Counted from the stretch's first letter, positions 41,301 to 49,240 are shown. The stretch is DNA of 58,925 bases from Labrys sp. WJW (GCF_001676615.1 NZ_LYXZ01000079.1:1-58925); one strand, 5' to 3'. A program made the numbers and translations. The notes: a model not told the origin generated them from the letters alone.

Positions 41301-42605
41301 GGTGAGGCCGGAGCCGGTGCGTACCAGCGTGTCGTTCACCGCCGTGCCGCGCTCGACGATGTCGTCGACGATGCGCTGGCTGCTGGTGGTCAGGGTCTCG
41401 TTGAGCTCCAGGGCGCGCGAGGACAGGGTGCTGCTGATCTCGTTGGCGCGGGTCGCGAAGTTCTCATTGACCTGGTTGGAGGTCGTGGTCAGGTGCTCGG
41501 TAATCTCGGAGACGCGGCGGTTGAGCTGTTCGGTCACCTGTTCGGACGAGCTCGACAGCGACTTGTTGACGTCCTGGGCGGTCGTCGTCATGCGGTCGAT
41601 CAGTGAATTGCCGCGATCGGCCATGGCGCCGACCATGTGGTCGCCGACCTTGGCGAGCTCCGATGTGAGCTGGCTGCCGCGCTCGCCGAAGGAGCGCATC
41701 ACCTGCAGGCCGGCTTCGGAGACTTCCGAGGAAATGCGACCGGCGACGGAGCCGAGCGCCAGGGTCAGGTCATCATGGGCGACCACGATGGCCGAGCGCA
41801 CGCGATCGGCATTGCCGACGATGGCTTCGCGCTGGGTCGAGAGGTCATCCACCAACGAACGAATGCGCTGCTCGCTCTCCGTATAGGAGCGCTCGAGCAT
41901 CGAGACCTCGTTATGCACCATGATCTCGAGTTCGCTGGCGCGGGCGAGGGCACGGTCAATGCCGTCGCCCATGGCGGCGACTTCTCGGCGGATGGCCTGG
42001 CCGACGGAGGTGACGGCCTCGGCAGCGGCTCCCTCGGGTTCGGCCAGGCGCAGGGCGACCTGCGTCATCGAACGGGTGACGAAGCGCATTTCCTGGGCAC
42101 GCCAGATCAGGCCCGCCACGGCGAAGAAGAAGAAGGGCGGCAACGCCACGGCAAGAATGCCGAGCGCGAGGCCCGGATTGGCCTGATAGGTGGAAGCCTG
42201 GAACAGGTTGGCGAGGTTGAGGTTACCGAGGATGCTGAGAAGCAGGGCGCCGCCGGCGAGCCAGACGGCGGAAAGGGCGAGGGCGGTCCAATAGGGCGTG
42301 CGCGAGGGGCGGCGCTGGAGGGCCTGGAGCAATTGGCCAACGCTGGCGCGATCGTCATTGGCGGGCGAGCGGGGTTCGCGGGCGAGCGGGCGGTCGGCAG
42401 CAGGCTTGTCTTCGGCACGAGGTGCGGCGGCCGGCGGTTCTTGCGGCTCGGGCTCCACTTCGAAGTTGAAGCCCTCGTCGGCCTTGGGTAGCTGCGCGGG
42501 CTCCTTGTCGGGCGTCTGAGAAGCAGCCGTGCTCAGATTGAGTGCTTCCTCGATCGCAGACAGGGCGGCATCCGCCGGATCCTGCATCTTCGACTTGTTC
42601 GCCAT
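35385..42605 (-). CDS. Giant coiled-coil membrane protein, Growth Pole Ring (GPR/RgsE)-like
   Basis: A 2406-residue protein. Residues 1-100 are acidic and Pro-rich. Two membrane helices follow (about 106-127 and 145-168). About 2000 residues of amphipathic helix come next, including 29 consecutive 22-residue repeats and a tract of 11-residue repeats (listed separately), then a Pro/Ala linker. A compact C-terminal domain ends the protein (VAEVWDRYRRGERNAFSRRLYTLQG). The architecture matches GPR of Agrobacterium (about 2100 residues) and RgsE of Sinorhizobium, TipN relatives that form a ring at the growing pole and are needed for unipolar growth. The match is by architecture, not alignment. The start is ATG 42605, with TGAGG upstream. 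Confidence 0.8.
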   Translation of the reverse strand: MANKSKMQDPADAALSAIEEALNLSTAASQTPDKEPAQLPKADEGFNFEVEPEPQEPPAAAPRAEDKPAADRPLAREPRSPANDDRASVGQLLQALQRRPSRTPYWTALALSAVWLAGGALLLSILGNLNLANLFQASTYQANPGLALGILAVALPPFFFFAVAGLIWRAQEMRFVTRSMTQVALRLAEPEGAAAEAVTSVGQAIRREVAAMGDGIDRALARASELEIMVHNEVSMLERSYTESEQRIRSLVDDLSTQREAIVGNADRVRSAIVVAHDDLTLALGSVAGRISSEVSEAGLQVMRSFGERGSQLTSELAKVGDHMVGAMADRGNSLIDRMTTTAQDVNKSLSSSSEQVTEQLNRRVSEITEHLTTTSNQVNENFATRANEISSTLSSRALELNETLTTSSQRIVDDIVERGTAVNDTLVRTGSGLTNAFAEGTDVVVSSIRETGTKMVEQIIGSVADVNGTLRSTGDAILGDLQNRGMDVAGKLESTATQIAEIITTRGGDLADRLTQTGERIHESIVVGGGDIDRRLAATGQTIVANIEKRSTDAEAAVTASAQRLQAVLEEEGTQLSARINTAARDASGILAIGGDTLTRVIGERSAAAVSQINFGVSRLENTVETQTNAFGKALAERLDSHEKRSQEIADNLHSRLDERLSGLESRSLDHAQKVHSALDDTLKGFDTRFAESAGTIHSGLDTRMSEFEHRFKSLSTLAHADLDRRLGEFEVRFATNIQNNRSGLDDTLKGFEQRFNANAEQAHGALSQRLGEFEQRFGTNAEDIHASLSQRLGDFEKRFGSGADSIHASLSQRLGEFEERFGAGAETIHTTLNQRLGDFEKRFGSGADSIHASLSQRLGEFEQRFSAGAEDIHTTLNQRLGDFEQRFGAGADDIHAALSQRLGDFEQRFMSGAGDIQSALSQRLGEFEQRFMSGAGGIQTALADRMGEFEQRFMSGAGDIQTALADRLGEFEQRFMSGAGDIQTALDQRMSEFEQRFGSGAQGIETTLNQHLGEFEKRFGSNARDIQTTLSRELGGFEQRFGASADQAQAAIEQRISDFEQRFGASADQVQASVDKRLGEFELRFGSSANGAQSALDKRLGEFEQRFGSSAEDAHGRIDTRLNQFEQYFAGSANDAHALLDTRLNDFERRFQLMASTAASNFENRISDFQASFSDTLQANQADLAARLGDFQSRFNGDVQNTQAALDDSLAAFEMRFASNTALVRSSLDQRFGAFETHFLNNSSALQDALDERLVTLQAQVAANTDVIHGAIADKLNAFETKFQSNATTIHATLDNQLKAFEDGMSHRIGEVNQSLGRQISELDDIVSNRGQALVTRIGDDSRALSDDLAQKLLGFESSIRLHGTRLTDQVQGHTAQAAELLGGKLEAFDARFGTHTASVAQTLEEKLAALDGQLSDLDDRLTTKASDVAQAIEGRLARIDQGLDSRARSLNETLATRTLELAKLLGEGGKEVGATLEAKAREASDLLDGRAAAIGSVLDNRASQISDLLDGRSSAIDELLGGRATQISALIDERTQAIGTLLDGRAREITSLLDGRSAALTDTLSRRADDIVVALGNKGADLTETLGARAEDLTSHLDSRSSLMSNDLTVKAAEIAAQFDSKTTAIADALSSKVDEIDRALSTRADDIAHTLDSRITRFEQDVLGRLADLSDSLDSRGLHIADTLSEKVQNVSVDLLQNVASVDATLSRLSSDVSVKLGERAEEINALLDTRANAMAGLLSERGQQLIDTLNQISGDVSTQLRDKTSALASLLGARSGEIARILDERGQFLAETLSTRSTSMSGELGDIAEAMAKTLDERSRFLVDALSTRSTSMSSELGDIAETVAKALDERAGQLAELIGQKGGNLVEALSTKRFELSQALEASSQALSSSIETKASQAIGDLGSLQARLREEITALLDRVAGTNTALQESLDNSTKALDAIEGGLAGRLRDFQSTMLSLADQTSGATDRVGDQVSTLRDLAAHVISDVGTMANRLEEQSGHLSSAAAVLTDTQARVDHALDERRATLEALVSTVGGKVEAMEAMMKSFAEVIEEKLANAESKARQTSGLLADNANTTAQAIADQFELIRATTGKERDRTSTALKSTYEQAVQEISGLFGSATERFAEVAQEMRGMTQTVKQELEATRSELKRGLLEIPKETSDSTATMRRVVAEQIQALNDLADIVSRSSRSLDIAEPTDRPIPAPLRLRERADVAAEAPARRAEMPRAGTLPPVPELKPAAPARSTAVAAPASRGERRGTGWLSEVLARASREEPEPAPQANTPAVMASSLDTLSVDIAKMVEHDAVAEVWDRYRRGERNAFSRRLYTLQGQQAFEEIRRRYRRDADFQATVDRYVQEFEQLITEVDREDRSGNMARTYLTADSGKVYTILAHAAGKLT
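37626..38153 (-). repeat. Sixteen in-register 11-residue repeats in GPR-like protein
   Basis: Consecutive units such as QISDLLDGRSS, AIDELLGGRAT, QISALIDERTQ, AIGTLLDGRAR and EITSLLDGRSA run without insertion for 16 copies (528 bases). Eleven-residue periodicity is typical of right-handed coiled coils and of apolipoprotein-type amphipathic helices. Confidence 0.85.
38709..40622 (-). repeat. Twenty-nine tandem 22-residue (66-bp) repeats in GPR-like protein
   Basis: Each unit follows LG(E/D)FEQRF, then a Gly/Ser/Ala-rich turn, then (D/E)IHxxLxQR. There are 29 copies with no length change. The central units (about 39600-40350) are nearly identical in DNA, indicating recent duplication or gene conversion; the outer ones have diverged. 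Confidence 0.88.
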
Positions 42606-43004
42606 AATCTGCCTCACGCTACTCAATTCAACGCCGCCCGCCTGGGATCCGGATGACCCCAGGCTGAAATCGCTGCACCTGTTTCAGCCCCCATTTCAGG
42701 CGAAATGGGGATCGCATCGCTCCACCTATGCGAAGGACAATGCTGCCAGCTTGAAATCCTATCCTGCACGGCTGGGAATGGAAACCGCTTCGGCACGCTT
42801 TCCAGCAGCATCGTTAACGACTTTTTTACCACGTCGAAATCGCGCGAAAATGAGGCAAATTCGAGGTTTTCCCGGGATTGAGACCGCGCTGGTGAAAAGT
42901 GGCGTGTCCGGAAAGCCCGCCACGCGCGCAATACGGATGGGGCCGGACTGGAACCTTGCCAATGCGCTCTATATAGAACGTTTGTCAGAAAGCTGAGATG
43001 GACG
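42606..43004. other. Divergent promoter region, GPR-like gene and ferredoxin
   Basis: About 400 bases without a gene. A -10-like CTATAT lies at 42969, 30 bases before the ferredoxin start. No palindromic operator was noticed. Confidence 0.45.
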
Positions 43005-43325
43005 ATGGTCAAAATCATATTCCGAGATCACACCGGCGAAAGCCGGGAAGTGGAGGCCGAGCCGGGCTCGACGGTGATGGAGGCGGCGATCCGCAACGGC
43101 ATTCCGGGTATCGTGGCCGAGTGCGGCGGTGCCTGCGCCTGCGCCACCTGCCATGTCTATGTCGACGAGGCCTTCATGCCTCTGGTCGGTGAGCCCGAGC
43201 CGATGGAGGAGGACATGCTGGACTTCGCTTTCGACGTGCGTCCGACCTCCAGGCTCTCCTGCCAGATCCGTGTTCGCGACAATCTCGACGGATTGATCGT
43301 CAACACCCCCGAAAAGCAGGCCTGA
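43005..43325 (+). CDS. 2Fe-2S ferredoxin, adrenodoxin type
   Basis: A 106-residue vertebrate-type ferredoxin. The cluster ligands are the Cys residues in AECGGACACATC and the distal Cys in RLSCQIRV. The acidic segment EPEPMEEDMLDF is the partner-docking surface. Length and motif match FdVI/FdxE and putidaredoxin-like proteins that carry electrons to P450s or serve iron-sulfur assembly. It lies eight bases before dgcA. The reductase at 55392 could serve as its donor, but that is unproven. Confidence 0.92.
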   Translation: MVKIIFRDHTGESREVEAEPGSTVMEAAIRNGIPGIVAECGGACACATCHVYVDEAFMPLVGEPEPMEEDMLDFAFDVRPTSRLSCQIRVRDNLDGLIVNTPEKQA

Positions 43326-43333
43326 TCGTCGCC

Positions 43334-44317
43334 ATGGCCGCGCATCTTTCCATCGCCGTGGAGCGCTGGCCGCTCGCCAATGTCTTTACCATTGCCCGCG
43401 GGTCCAAGACCGAGGCGGTCGTGGTCGTCGTCGAGATCTCGCGCGATGGCCTGAGGGGGCGTGGCGAATGCGTGCCCTATGCTCGCTATGGCGAAACGGT
43501 GGAAGGCGTGCTCGAGGCGATCGAGGCACGGCGTGAAGCAATCGAGGCGGGCCTGTCGCGTGCCGCGCTCCAGGACCTTGTCCCAGCCGGTGCCGCCCGC
43601 AACGCCATCGATTGCGCCTTGTGGGATCTGGAAGCGAAGCTCGCGGGCAAGCCCGCCTGGCGCATGGCGGGCCTCACAGAGCCCGGCCCGCTGACCACGG
43701 CCTATACGATTTCGCTGGGCGAGCCCGAGGCCATGGCTGAAGCCACGGCCAAGGCGGCGCACCGGCCGTTGCTCAAGATCAAGCTTGGCACGCCCGACGA
43801 TACCGCGCGTATCGCCGCTGTCCGCCGCCACGCTCCTCGGTCGCAATTGATCATCGACGCCAACGAAGGCTGGCGGGCCGACAATCTCGTGGCCAATCTG
43901 CGCGCCTGCGCGGAGGCCGGCGTCACGTTGATCGAGCAGCCGCTGCCGGCCGGGGATGATGGCGCCCTTGCGCAGGTGGAGCGGATCGTGCCGGTTTGTG
44001 CCGATGAATCCCTGCATGACCGCGCATCGCTGCCGGACCTCAAGGGGCGCTATGACGCCATCAACATCAAGCTCGACAAGGCAGGTGGCCTTACAGAAGC
44101 CATCGCGCTGGCTGGGCAGGCGCGCTCGCTGGGGCTCGACCTGATGATCGGCTGCATGGTGGGCACGTCCCTGGCCATGGCCCCGGCATTGCTGCTTGCC
44201 GGCCAGGCCGTCGTCGTCGATCTCGACGGGCCGCTGCTGCTCGCCCGCGACCGGGAACCCGGCCTGCGCTATGACGGCAGCACCGTCTATCCACCCGAAG
44301 CCGGGCTCTGGGGCTGA
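43334..44317 (+). CDS. dgcA: Dipeptide epimerase/DgcA (enolase superfamily)
   Basis: A 327-residue muconate-lactonising-type enzyme. Catalytic Lys is in KIK (148-150), metal ligands in DANEGW (Asp175), EQPL (Glu201) and ADES (Asp224), and a second base in NIKLDKAGG. The loop MIGCMVGTSLAMAPA and the C-terminal DLDGPLLLARD are typical of L-Ala-D/L-Glu epimerases. The same family includes DgcA, which racemises N-acetyl-D-glutamate made by DgcN; a dgcN gene lies at 51413, which favours that role. The 3' end overlaps the convergent MFS gene by 31 bases. Confidence 0.8.
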   Translation: MAAHLSIAVERWPLANVFTIARGSKTEAVVVVVEISRDGLRGRGECVPYARYGETVEGVLEAIEARREAIEAGLSRAALQDLVPAGAARNAIDCALWDLEAKLAGKPAWRMAGLTEPGPLTTAYTISLGEPEAMAEATAKAAHRPLLKIKLGTPDDTARIAAVRRHAPRSQLIIDANEGWRADNLVANLRACAEAGVTLIEQPLPAGDDGALAQVERIVPVCADESLHDRASLPDLKGRYDAINIKLDKAGGLTEAIALAGQARSLGLDLMIGCMVGTSLAMAPALLLAGQAVVVDLDGPLLLARDREPGLRYDGSTVYPPEAGLWG

Positions 44318-45489
44318 GCGCCACTCCTGCGCTCGATCGTACCGGCGACGACCACCAGGCCGGTGCCGATCATGGCGATCAGGGCCATGGCGAAATAGCC
44401 ATGGGCTGAAAACAGGCCGTAGAGTTCGCCGGACATCACGGTGCCGAGAGTGAGGCCGATGCCGATGACCGAAGCGACCACGCCCTGGCGCGCCGAGGGA
44501 TTGCGTGTAAAGCGGGCGACCCAGCCCATGGTGGCCAGATGCACGCAGGCGAAGGAAAAGCCGTGCAGGGCCTGGAGCCCTGCCACGGCGAAGCCATTGG
44601 CGGGAGCAAGGCCCAGCAGGATCCAGCGCGTGATGCCGACGGCTCCGCCGAACAGGATCAAGCGGTAAGGACCGAGCCGCCCGGCAATATTGCTGCCGAA
44701 CAGGAAGACGCTGGTCTCCAGCACCACGCCGATGGCCCAGAGCACGCCGATCTGCAGGGAAGAAAAGCCCTGATCCTGCCAGATCAGCGTGCCGAAACTG
44801 TATAGAAAGGCGTGGGCGCCCTGCAGGCAGGCGATGCCGGCGACGAAGACGATCATCAGCTTGAGCGGCGGTGAGGTGCCTTCCGACGCCGGGCGCATGA
44901 CCAGCCGCCGGCCGCGGCTGCGGTCGTCCGGCAAGGACAGGCCGGCGAAAACCGTGAGCGCCGCCAGGATCGCCAGGATGGGTGGTACCGTGGTGATCGG
45001 CAGATGCTTCAGCACCAGGCCGGCGGTGAGGCCGGAAACGAGCCAGGCGAGCGAGCCCCATTGCCGGATCTGGCCGTATTTATGGCCATGCAGGCTGACA
45101 CCGCCCAGAACGATGGTGTCCAGCAGGGGCGTGGTGGCGGCCACGAAGGCAAAGGCGATGGCCAGATTGATGGCGACTGCGGTGAAGCTCTCGGCGAAAG
45201 TGAGGCCGGCATAGCCGAAGGCCGCGCAGCACACCATGAAGAGAAAGGTGCGTCGCGGGCCGAGCGGACCGTCGCCGACCCAGGCAAAGGGCGCTGAAGT
45301 CACGCGCATCAGCATGGGAATGGCGAGCAGCAGGCCCATATCGCTGGCATTGAACCCCCGCTCGACCAGCCATAGGGGAAAGAAGGGCGTATAGACGCCG
45401 GGGCCGGAGAGCAACAGGGCGTAGGTCACGCTGGCTGCGATCGCAGATTTGCGTGAGACGCTCCAATCCTTGAAGGAAATCAGCGACAT
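44287..45489 (-). CDS. MFS transporter (HcaT/LacY-like)
   Basis: A 400-residue major facilitator with 12 helices, of the MFS_1-like (phenylpropionate transporter/LacY) type. The N-terminus has YALLLSGPGVYTPFFPLWLVERGF, and the cytoplasmic loop 2-3 is FAWVGDGPLGPRRTF. HGHKYGQIRQWGSLAWLVSG is diagnostic for the HcaT subgroup. The substrate is unknown. It lies convergent to dgcA and could import a related amino acid or dipeptide, though HcaT relatives carry aromatic acids. Confidence 0.85.
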   Translation of the reverse strand: MSLISFKDWSVSRKSAIAASVTYALLLSGPGVYTPFFPLWLVERGFNASDMGLLLAIPMLMRVTSAPFAWVGDGPLGPRRTFLFMVCCAAFGYAGLTFAESFTAVAINLAIAFAFVAATTPLLDTIVLGGVSLHGHKYGQIRQWGSLAWLVSGLTAGLVLKHLPITTVPPILAILAALTVFAGLSLPDDRSRGRRLVMRPASEGTSPPLKLMIVFVAGIACLQGAHAFLYSFGTLIWQDQGFSSLQIGVLWAIGVVLETSVFLFGSNIAGRLGPYRLILFGGAVGITRWILLGLAPANGFAVAGLQALHGFSFACVHLATMGWVARFTRNPSARQGVVASVIGIGLTLGTVMSGELYGLFSAHGYFAMALIAMIGTGLVVVAGTIERRSGAQPQSPASGG

Positions 45490-45616
45490 CGGGGGAAAAC
45501 AACCGCGCAGGATTGGCTCCGGGCGGGCGCTTTGGATTATATGGGGTGAGAATCAGGACAACGACGATTCGTTGAATCTCTTACGCCCGCCTGTGCCAGT
45601 TGACGAGGGCCATTTC

Positions 45617-46906
45617 ATGCAATCGCTTTCGCCCGAACCGCTGCTCAGCGAAGAGGATTACGGCGCCATCGAAGCGGCCGTGATGGAGACCGCGCGAGGG
45701 CGCTGGTTCCTGGCCGAATATGCCCGCCGCAACCGCAATGCCGACACCGACGCCGTGCTGGCGGCGATCCGCCGTCTCGAGCGGTTGGTCCACAGCGTGG
45801 GCGCCCTGGATGCCCGCGACGAGGTCACGCGCGGCATGGCCGACATCGCGCAGGCGATTGCCGCCGCCCAATCGGGACCGCCGGTAACCGTGAAGGGAAC
45901 CGCCAACGCGGCGTCGGCGCCGAAGCACTCTTCGCCCACCCTTGAGGAGCACCCCGCCGAAGGAGCCGCGGTTTTCGAAGAGGCCGAGGCGGCTATGGAG
46001 ACCGACGGCATCGGGTTCGCTTCCGAAATCGGAGCGGAGGCAGCCGGAGACGCTCCCCCTCCCACGATGACCGAAACCATGCCGGTCATGTCCGAGGTCG
46101 AGGCTGCCGCGGCGGGCGAGACGGATGCTGCGGAGATTGTGGTATTTTCGCCCTCAGAGTCGGAACAAGCGGGGCCGGAAGCCGAAACCGCGAACGCCGA
46201 TCGGGGCTGGGAAGGCCTCGAACACGCAGCCACCGAGATCGCGGCTCTCGGCCTGCCGCCAGAGCTGGCGAGTCCGGACAGCACCGAAACTGTGCACGAC
46301 CAAGGAGGCGGCCAGCAGGCCGGGGGCGAGATCGCCGCCGCTGCCATCGAGCAGGGTGAGGCTGTTTCAGACCCCAAGGGCGGCGTGGCGGTGCCCGACG
46401 AACTCTTTCCGATCCTCGAGCTCGACGAGGAAGCGACCGAGGCGTTGCTGACGCTGGACGTGCCGCGCCAGGAGCTGATCCTGCCTCCCAATCACCTCGC
46501 AACCCAGCGCTGGCATAGGGAACTGGCGGCCAGCGAGGACACGGCTCAGCATCGCCTCGATAAATGGGCGGCAATCTCAGGCAAGGGCGATGGCGCGGCC
46601 GGTCTTTCGATACCGGAGGGCGAGCGAGACAAGGTGCTCGACATGGTGGCCGTGGTGGAGGCAGCACTCGAGCCTGCGCCTCCTTCTGGGCTGGTGACCT
46701 TCATCGATGAAGAACCGGTGGAGGAGCAGCACTCGATCTTCACCGCTCCCCTCAGGCTCGAACCTGAGGCGGTGGTGGACAAGGAAGTCGAGGTCGCCGT
46801 CGCGCACAGGCCCGCTACGCCGAAAGCACGCGAACTCGCGCCTCGCCTGACCCTCGGCGAGATCGAGGTCATGCCGTTCACCAAGAAAGCGGCGCTGTTC
46901 AGCTGA
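45617..46906 (+). CDS. Conserved acidic protein with RGRWFLAEYARRNR motif, unknown function
   Basis: A 429-residue, strongly acidic cytoplasmic protein. The N-terminal 75 residues are ordered and look conserved (LLSEEDYGAIEAAVMETARGRWFLAEYARRNRNADT, then VLAAIRRLERLV). The middle 250 residues are low-complexity, rich in Ala, Glu and Pro. Short ordered pieces reappear near the end (FPILELDEEATEALLTL; LTLGEIEVMPFTKKAALFS). I recall the N-terminal motif in uncharacterised Hyphomicrobiales proteins. ATG 45617 follows GAGGG; the upstream in-frame region looks non-coding. Confidence 0.7.
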   Translation: MQSLSPEPLLSEEDYGAIEAAVMETARGRWFLAEYARRNRNADTDAVLAAIRRLERLVHSVGALDARDEVTRGMADIAQAIAAAQSGPPVTVKGTANAASAPKHSSPTLEEHPAEGAAVFEEAEAAMETDGIGFASEIGAEAAGDAPPPTMTETMPVMSEVEAAAAGETDAAEIVVFSPSESEQAGPEAETANADRGWEGLEHAATEIAALGLPPELASPDSTETVHDQGGGQQAGGEIAAAAIEQGEAVSDPKGGVAVPDELFPILELDEEATEALLTLDVPRQELILPPNHLATQRWHRELAASEDTAQHRLDKWAAISGKGDGAAGLSIPEGERDKVLDMVAVVEAALEPAPPSGLVTFIDEEPVEEQHSIFTAPLRLEPEAVVDKEVEVAVAHRPATPKARELAPRLTLGEIEVMPFTKKAALFS

Positions 46907-47009
46907 ACCGAACCTGCAGGTGGCGGAGGCATGGTCGCCACGGCAGGCTGAGGGACGTCAAAGGATATTCCCTTTATTTCAATCTATTGCGATTGAATTT
47001 TAATCAAAA

Positions 47010-47651
47010 TTATGACGCAAGGGACGCCTTGCCCGTCGTCCAGGCCACGATCTCGATCAGCACTTTGCGCAGGGCCTGATCGAGGGCGGCGGAGGCTTGC
47101 TGACCGGTCAGGCCGCCGGCGGGAAACCGGGCGGAAAACAGATTGGCGGCGACGATGCGCCCGGATTTCTGGCTGACCACGCGCGCGGCGACCGTGACCA
47201 CCGCGACGGGCGAAGTGCCGGCATCGATCTGGAAATCACGCAGTTCCGTCACCAGCAGGGCATCCGGCGTGAACTTGTCGTCGGGTCGCCCGACCATGCC
47301 GATGCGGTGGGCGTTCTCGAAGGTCTGGATGAGGCGGGCTTGTACCAGCAGGGGCAGGCGATCGGCCCATTGTGCTGCAGGCAGGTAGGAGATCTGGCTG
47401 TTGGCGGCATGCACCAGGATGCGCTCGCTGTTGATGGCCTGCAGCGCGGTCGGCTCGGCCACCATGATCTGGGCGCGGCTGTTGCCGCGCGCCTCGACAT
47501 CCCGGGGAGCGCTGAGGTCGTAGGTGGCCGGTGGCGGTGATCCGGCCAGCGTGGAGCAACCGGCAGCCAGCAGGGCTGCTGCCAGGGCCAGGGCCTTTGC
47601 CGAATGGGCGGGCAGGGAGTGGAGGAGGGAACGCATACCGACACCACGCAT
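47010..47651 (-). CDS. ABC-type transport auxiliary lipoprotein (PqiC/LinN-like)
   Basis: A 213-residue lipoprotein. A signal peptide ends in the lipobox LLAAGC (Cys at about residue 32). The mature protein has the ABC-transport auxiliary fold (PATYDLSAPRDVE..., QISYLPAAQWADRLPLLVQARLIQTFENA). It is the last gene of the four-gene MCE operon; its ATG follows the mlaD-like stop after one base, so translation is coupled. It is expected at the inner face of the outer membrane, receiving lipid from the MCE protein, as LinN does in the LinKLMN system. Confidence 0.9.
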   Translation of the reverse strand: MRGVGMRSLLHSLPAHSAKALALAAALLAAGCSTLAGSPPPATYDLSAPRDVEARGNSRAQIMVAEPTALQAINSERILVHAANSQISYLPAAQWADRLPLLVQARLIQTFENAHRIGMVGRPDDKFTPDALLVTELRDFQIDAGTSPVAVVTVAARVVSQKSGRIVAANLFSARFPAGGLTGQQASAALDQALRKVLIEIVAWTTGKASLAS

Positions 47652-47652
47652 A

Positions 47653-49230
47653 TCATTTACCCTTGTAATCAGGGATATTCGATTTCGGCCCGAAGATCAG
47701 CTGTTGTGGATTGCGCTGAAGGCCGTTGAGGGTCCGCTGCAGATTCTGCAGAGTTTTCTGTCCGTCGACGGCCAATTGCCGATAATCCCGCAAGCCGGCA
47801 CCGGTGAACTGATCGAGGTTCTTCGCCAATGCCGCAGTGCGGGCGTCGAGATTGGTCGCGAATTGGCGGATGGCCTTTGCCGCTTCGGTGATCTCGGCGA
47901 ACATGCCCTGACCGCCCTGTCCCGAGGTCATGGCGGTGATGTTCTTCATGATGCCGTCGAGCTGGTCGGCTGCCCGGTTGAGCTTCTTGGAGATGTCGCC
48001 GGCATCGGCGACCACCTGGCGGACCTGGGCGCTGGAATCGCCGAGGGTGGTCGCAAATTTGTTCACATTGCTAACGACGCCGTCGATCTTGGCCGGATCG
48101 AGCGCGGTCGCCACCCTGTTGAAGCTGTCGAAGGCAGCGGCGAGCTTGGGCGTCATTGCCGACAGGTCGCCCGAAATCCTGCGGGCATCCTTGACGAAGG
48201 CCGTGATCTCCCCGGCGTTCTGTCCGAGCGCTCCGGTGAAGGCGGCGACGTTGTCGACCACCTGGTTGACCTTCGCACTGTCGACCGCCGCGGTGATACG
48301 GTTGATGTTCTCGAGCCCCGCATCGAGCTTGGGCGCCATTGCATTGAGCTGGGCCGTCAGCGAGGAGGCATTGGTGGCGAAGGCCTGCAGCGGTTCGCGG
48401 CTGTCTGCCAGCGTCTTGCTGAAGGCCGTGATATTGTCGACGGCAGCCTGCGCCTTGGCGGCATCGAAGGCCTTGGTGAAAGACGTCAGATTGTCGGAAG
48501 CCAGGGAAACGTTGCTGACGATATGATCGATCTTCTCGGGTGAAACCGCCTTGAGCAGGGCCTGCAGGTCGGATGTCATGCCGTTGAGGTTGTCGGCCAC
48601 ACGTTTGATGCTCTGGGCAGCCTCGCCGGTGCTGTGCAGGAAGTCGGAGACATTGGCGGAATTGTCGGCGAGCGCCTTGGTGAAGGCCTGAACGTTCTGA
48701 ATGGTCGCCGTGGCATTGGCTTCGTTCTGGGCGATCCAGCCATCCAGGCGGTTCATGGTGGAGGCAGCCTGGGTGATGGTGTCGCGCGCGCCGTCGACAA
48801 GGTTCTGCAGCTCCGAGCGCTGGGCCTGGATCACGGCATATTGCTGGTCGTCCTTGGGCTTGAGATCCTCCGTGTTCGGCTTGCCGCCATAGAGTTGGAT
48901 GTTGGCGCCACCGGTGATGCCGGTAAATTCCAGCCTTGCCGAAGTGTCCACCTTCACGGGGGTCTTGTCGCGTACGCTGATGATGGCGATCACGCCCGAG
49001 GGGTTGTTGGGATTGATCTCCAGCGTTTCGACCTGGCCAACCCGGATGCCGTTGAACGTGACACTCGACCCGACGGTGAGGCCTGTGACGGAACCGGCGA
49101 AATCCACCTGGAAGCGCCGGACCGTCTGGCTTTCGCTGATGCGGGCGAACCAGACCACAAAGCCGAGCGCGGCGGCGACGACTGCAAGGGTGAACAGGCC
49201 GATCAGGGCATTGTGAGCGCGTGTTTCCAT
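47653..49230 (-). CDS. mlaD: MlaD/LinM-like MCE protein with long helical tail
   Basis: A 525-residue periplasmic protein anchored by one helix (ALIGLFTLAVVAAALGFVVWFA). Residues 38-115 are the MCE domain (FAGSVTGLTVGSSVTFNGIRVGQV). The following 400 residues are helical, and 256-438 consist of three 61-residue repeats. The family is 180-550 residues; long tails form a tube bridging the periplasm. Together with the ATPase, permease and lipoprotein it moves lipids or hydrophobic compounds between membranes. Direction and substrate are unknown. Confidence 0.88.
   Translation of the reverse strand: METRAHNALIGLFTLAVVAAALGFVVWFARISESQTVRRFQVDFAGSVTGLTVGSSVTFNGIRVGQVETLEINPNNPSGVIAIISVRDKTPVKVDTSARLEFTGITGGANIQLYGGKPNTEDLKPKDDQQYAVIQAQRSELQNLVDGARDTITQAASTMNRLDGWIAQNEANATATIQNVQAFTKALADNSANVSDFLHSTGEAAQSIKRVADNLNGMTSDLQALLKAVSPEKIDHIVSNVSLASDNLTSFTKAFDAAKAQAAVDNITAFSKTLADSREPLQAFATNASSLTAQLNAMAPKLDAGLENINRITAAVDSAKVNQVVDNVAAFTGALGQNAGEITAFVKDARRISGDLSAMTPKLAAAFDSFNRVATALDPAKIDGVVSNVNKFATTLGDSSAQVRQVVADAGDISKKLNRAADQLDGIMKNITAMTSGQGGQGMFAEITEAAKAIRQFATNLDARTAALAKNLDQFTGAGLRDYRQLAVDGQKTLQNLQRTLNGLQRNPQQLIFGPKSNIPDYKGK
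47919..48465 (-). repeat. Three 61-residue repeats in MCE protein tail
   Basis: Units start at DAAKAQAAVDNI (residue 256), DSAKVNQVVDNV (317) and DPAKIDGVVSNV (378), exactly 61 residues apart. Each contains (M/T)xPKLxA(G/A)(L/F) about 45 residues in. A partial copy (SPEKIDHIVSNV, residue 230) precedes them. Confidence 0.8.
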
Positions 49231-49240
49231 GGGTCAGGCA

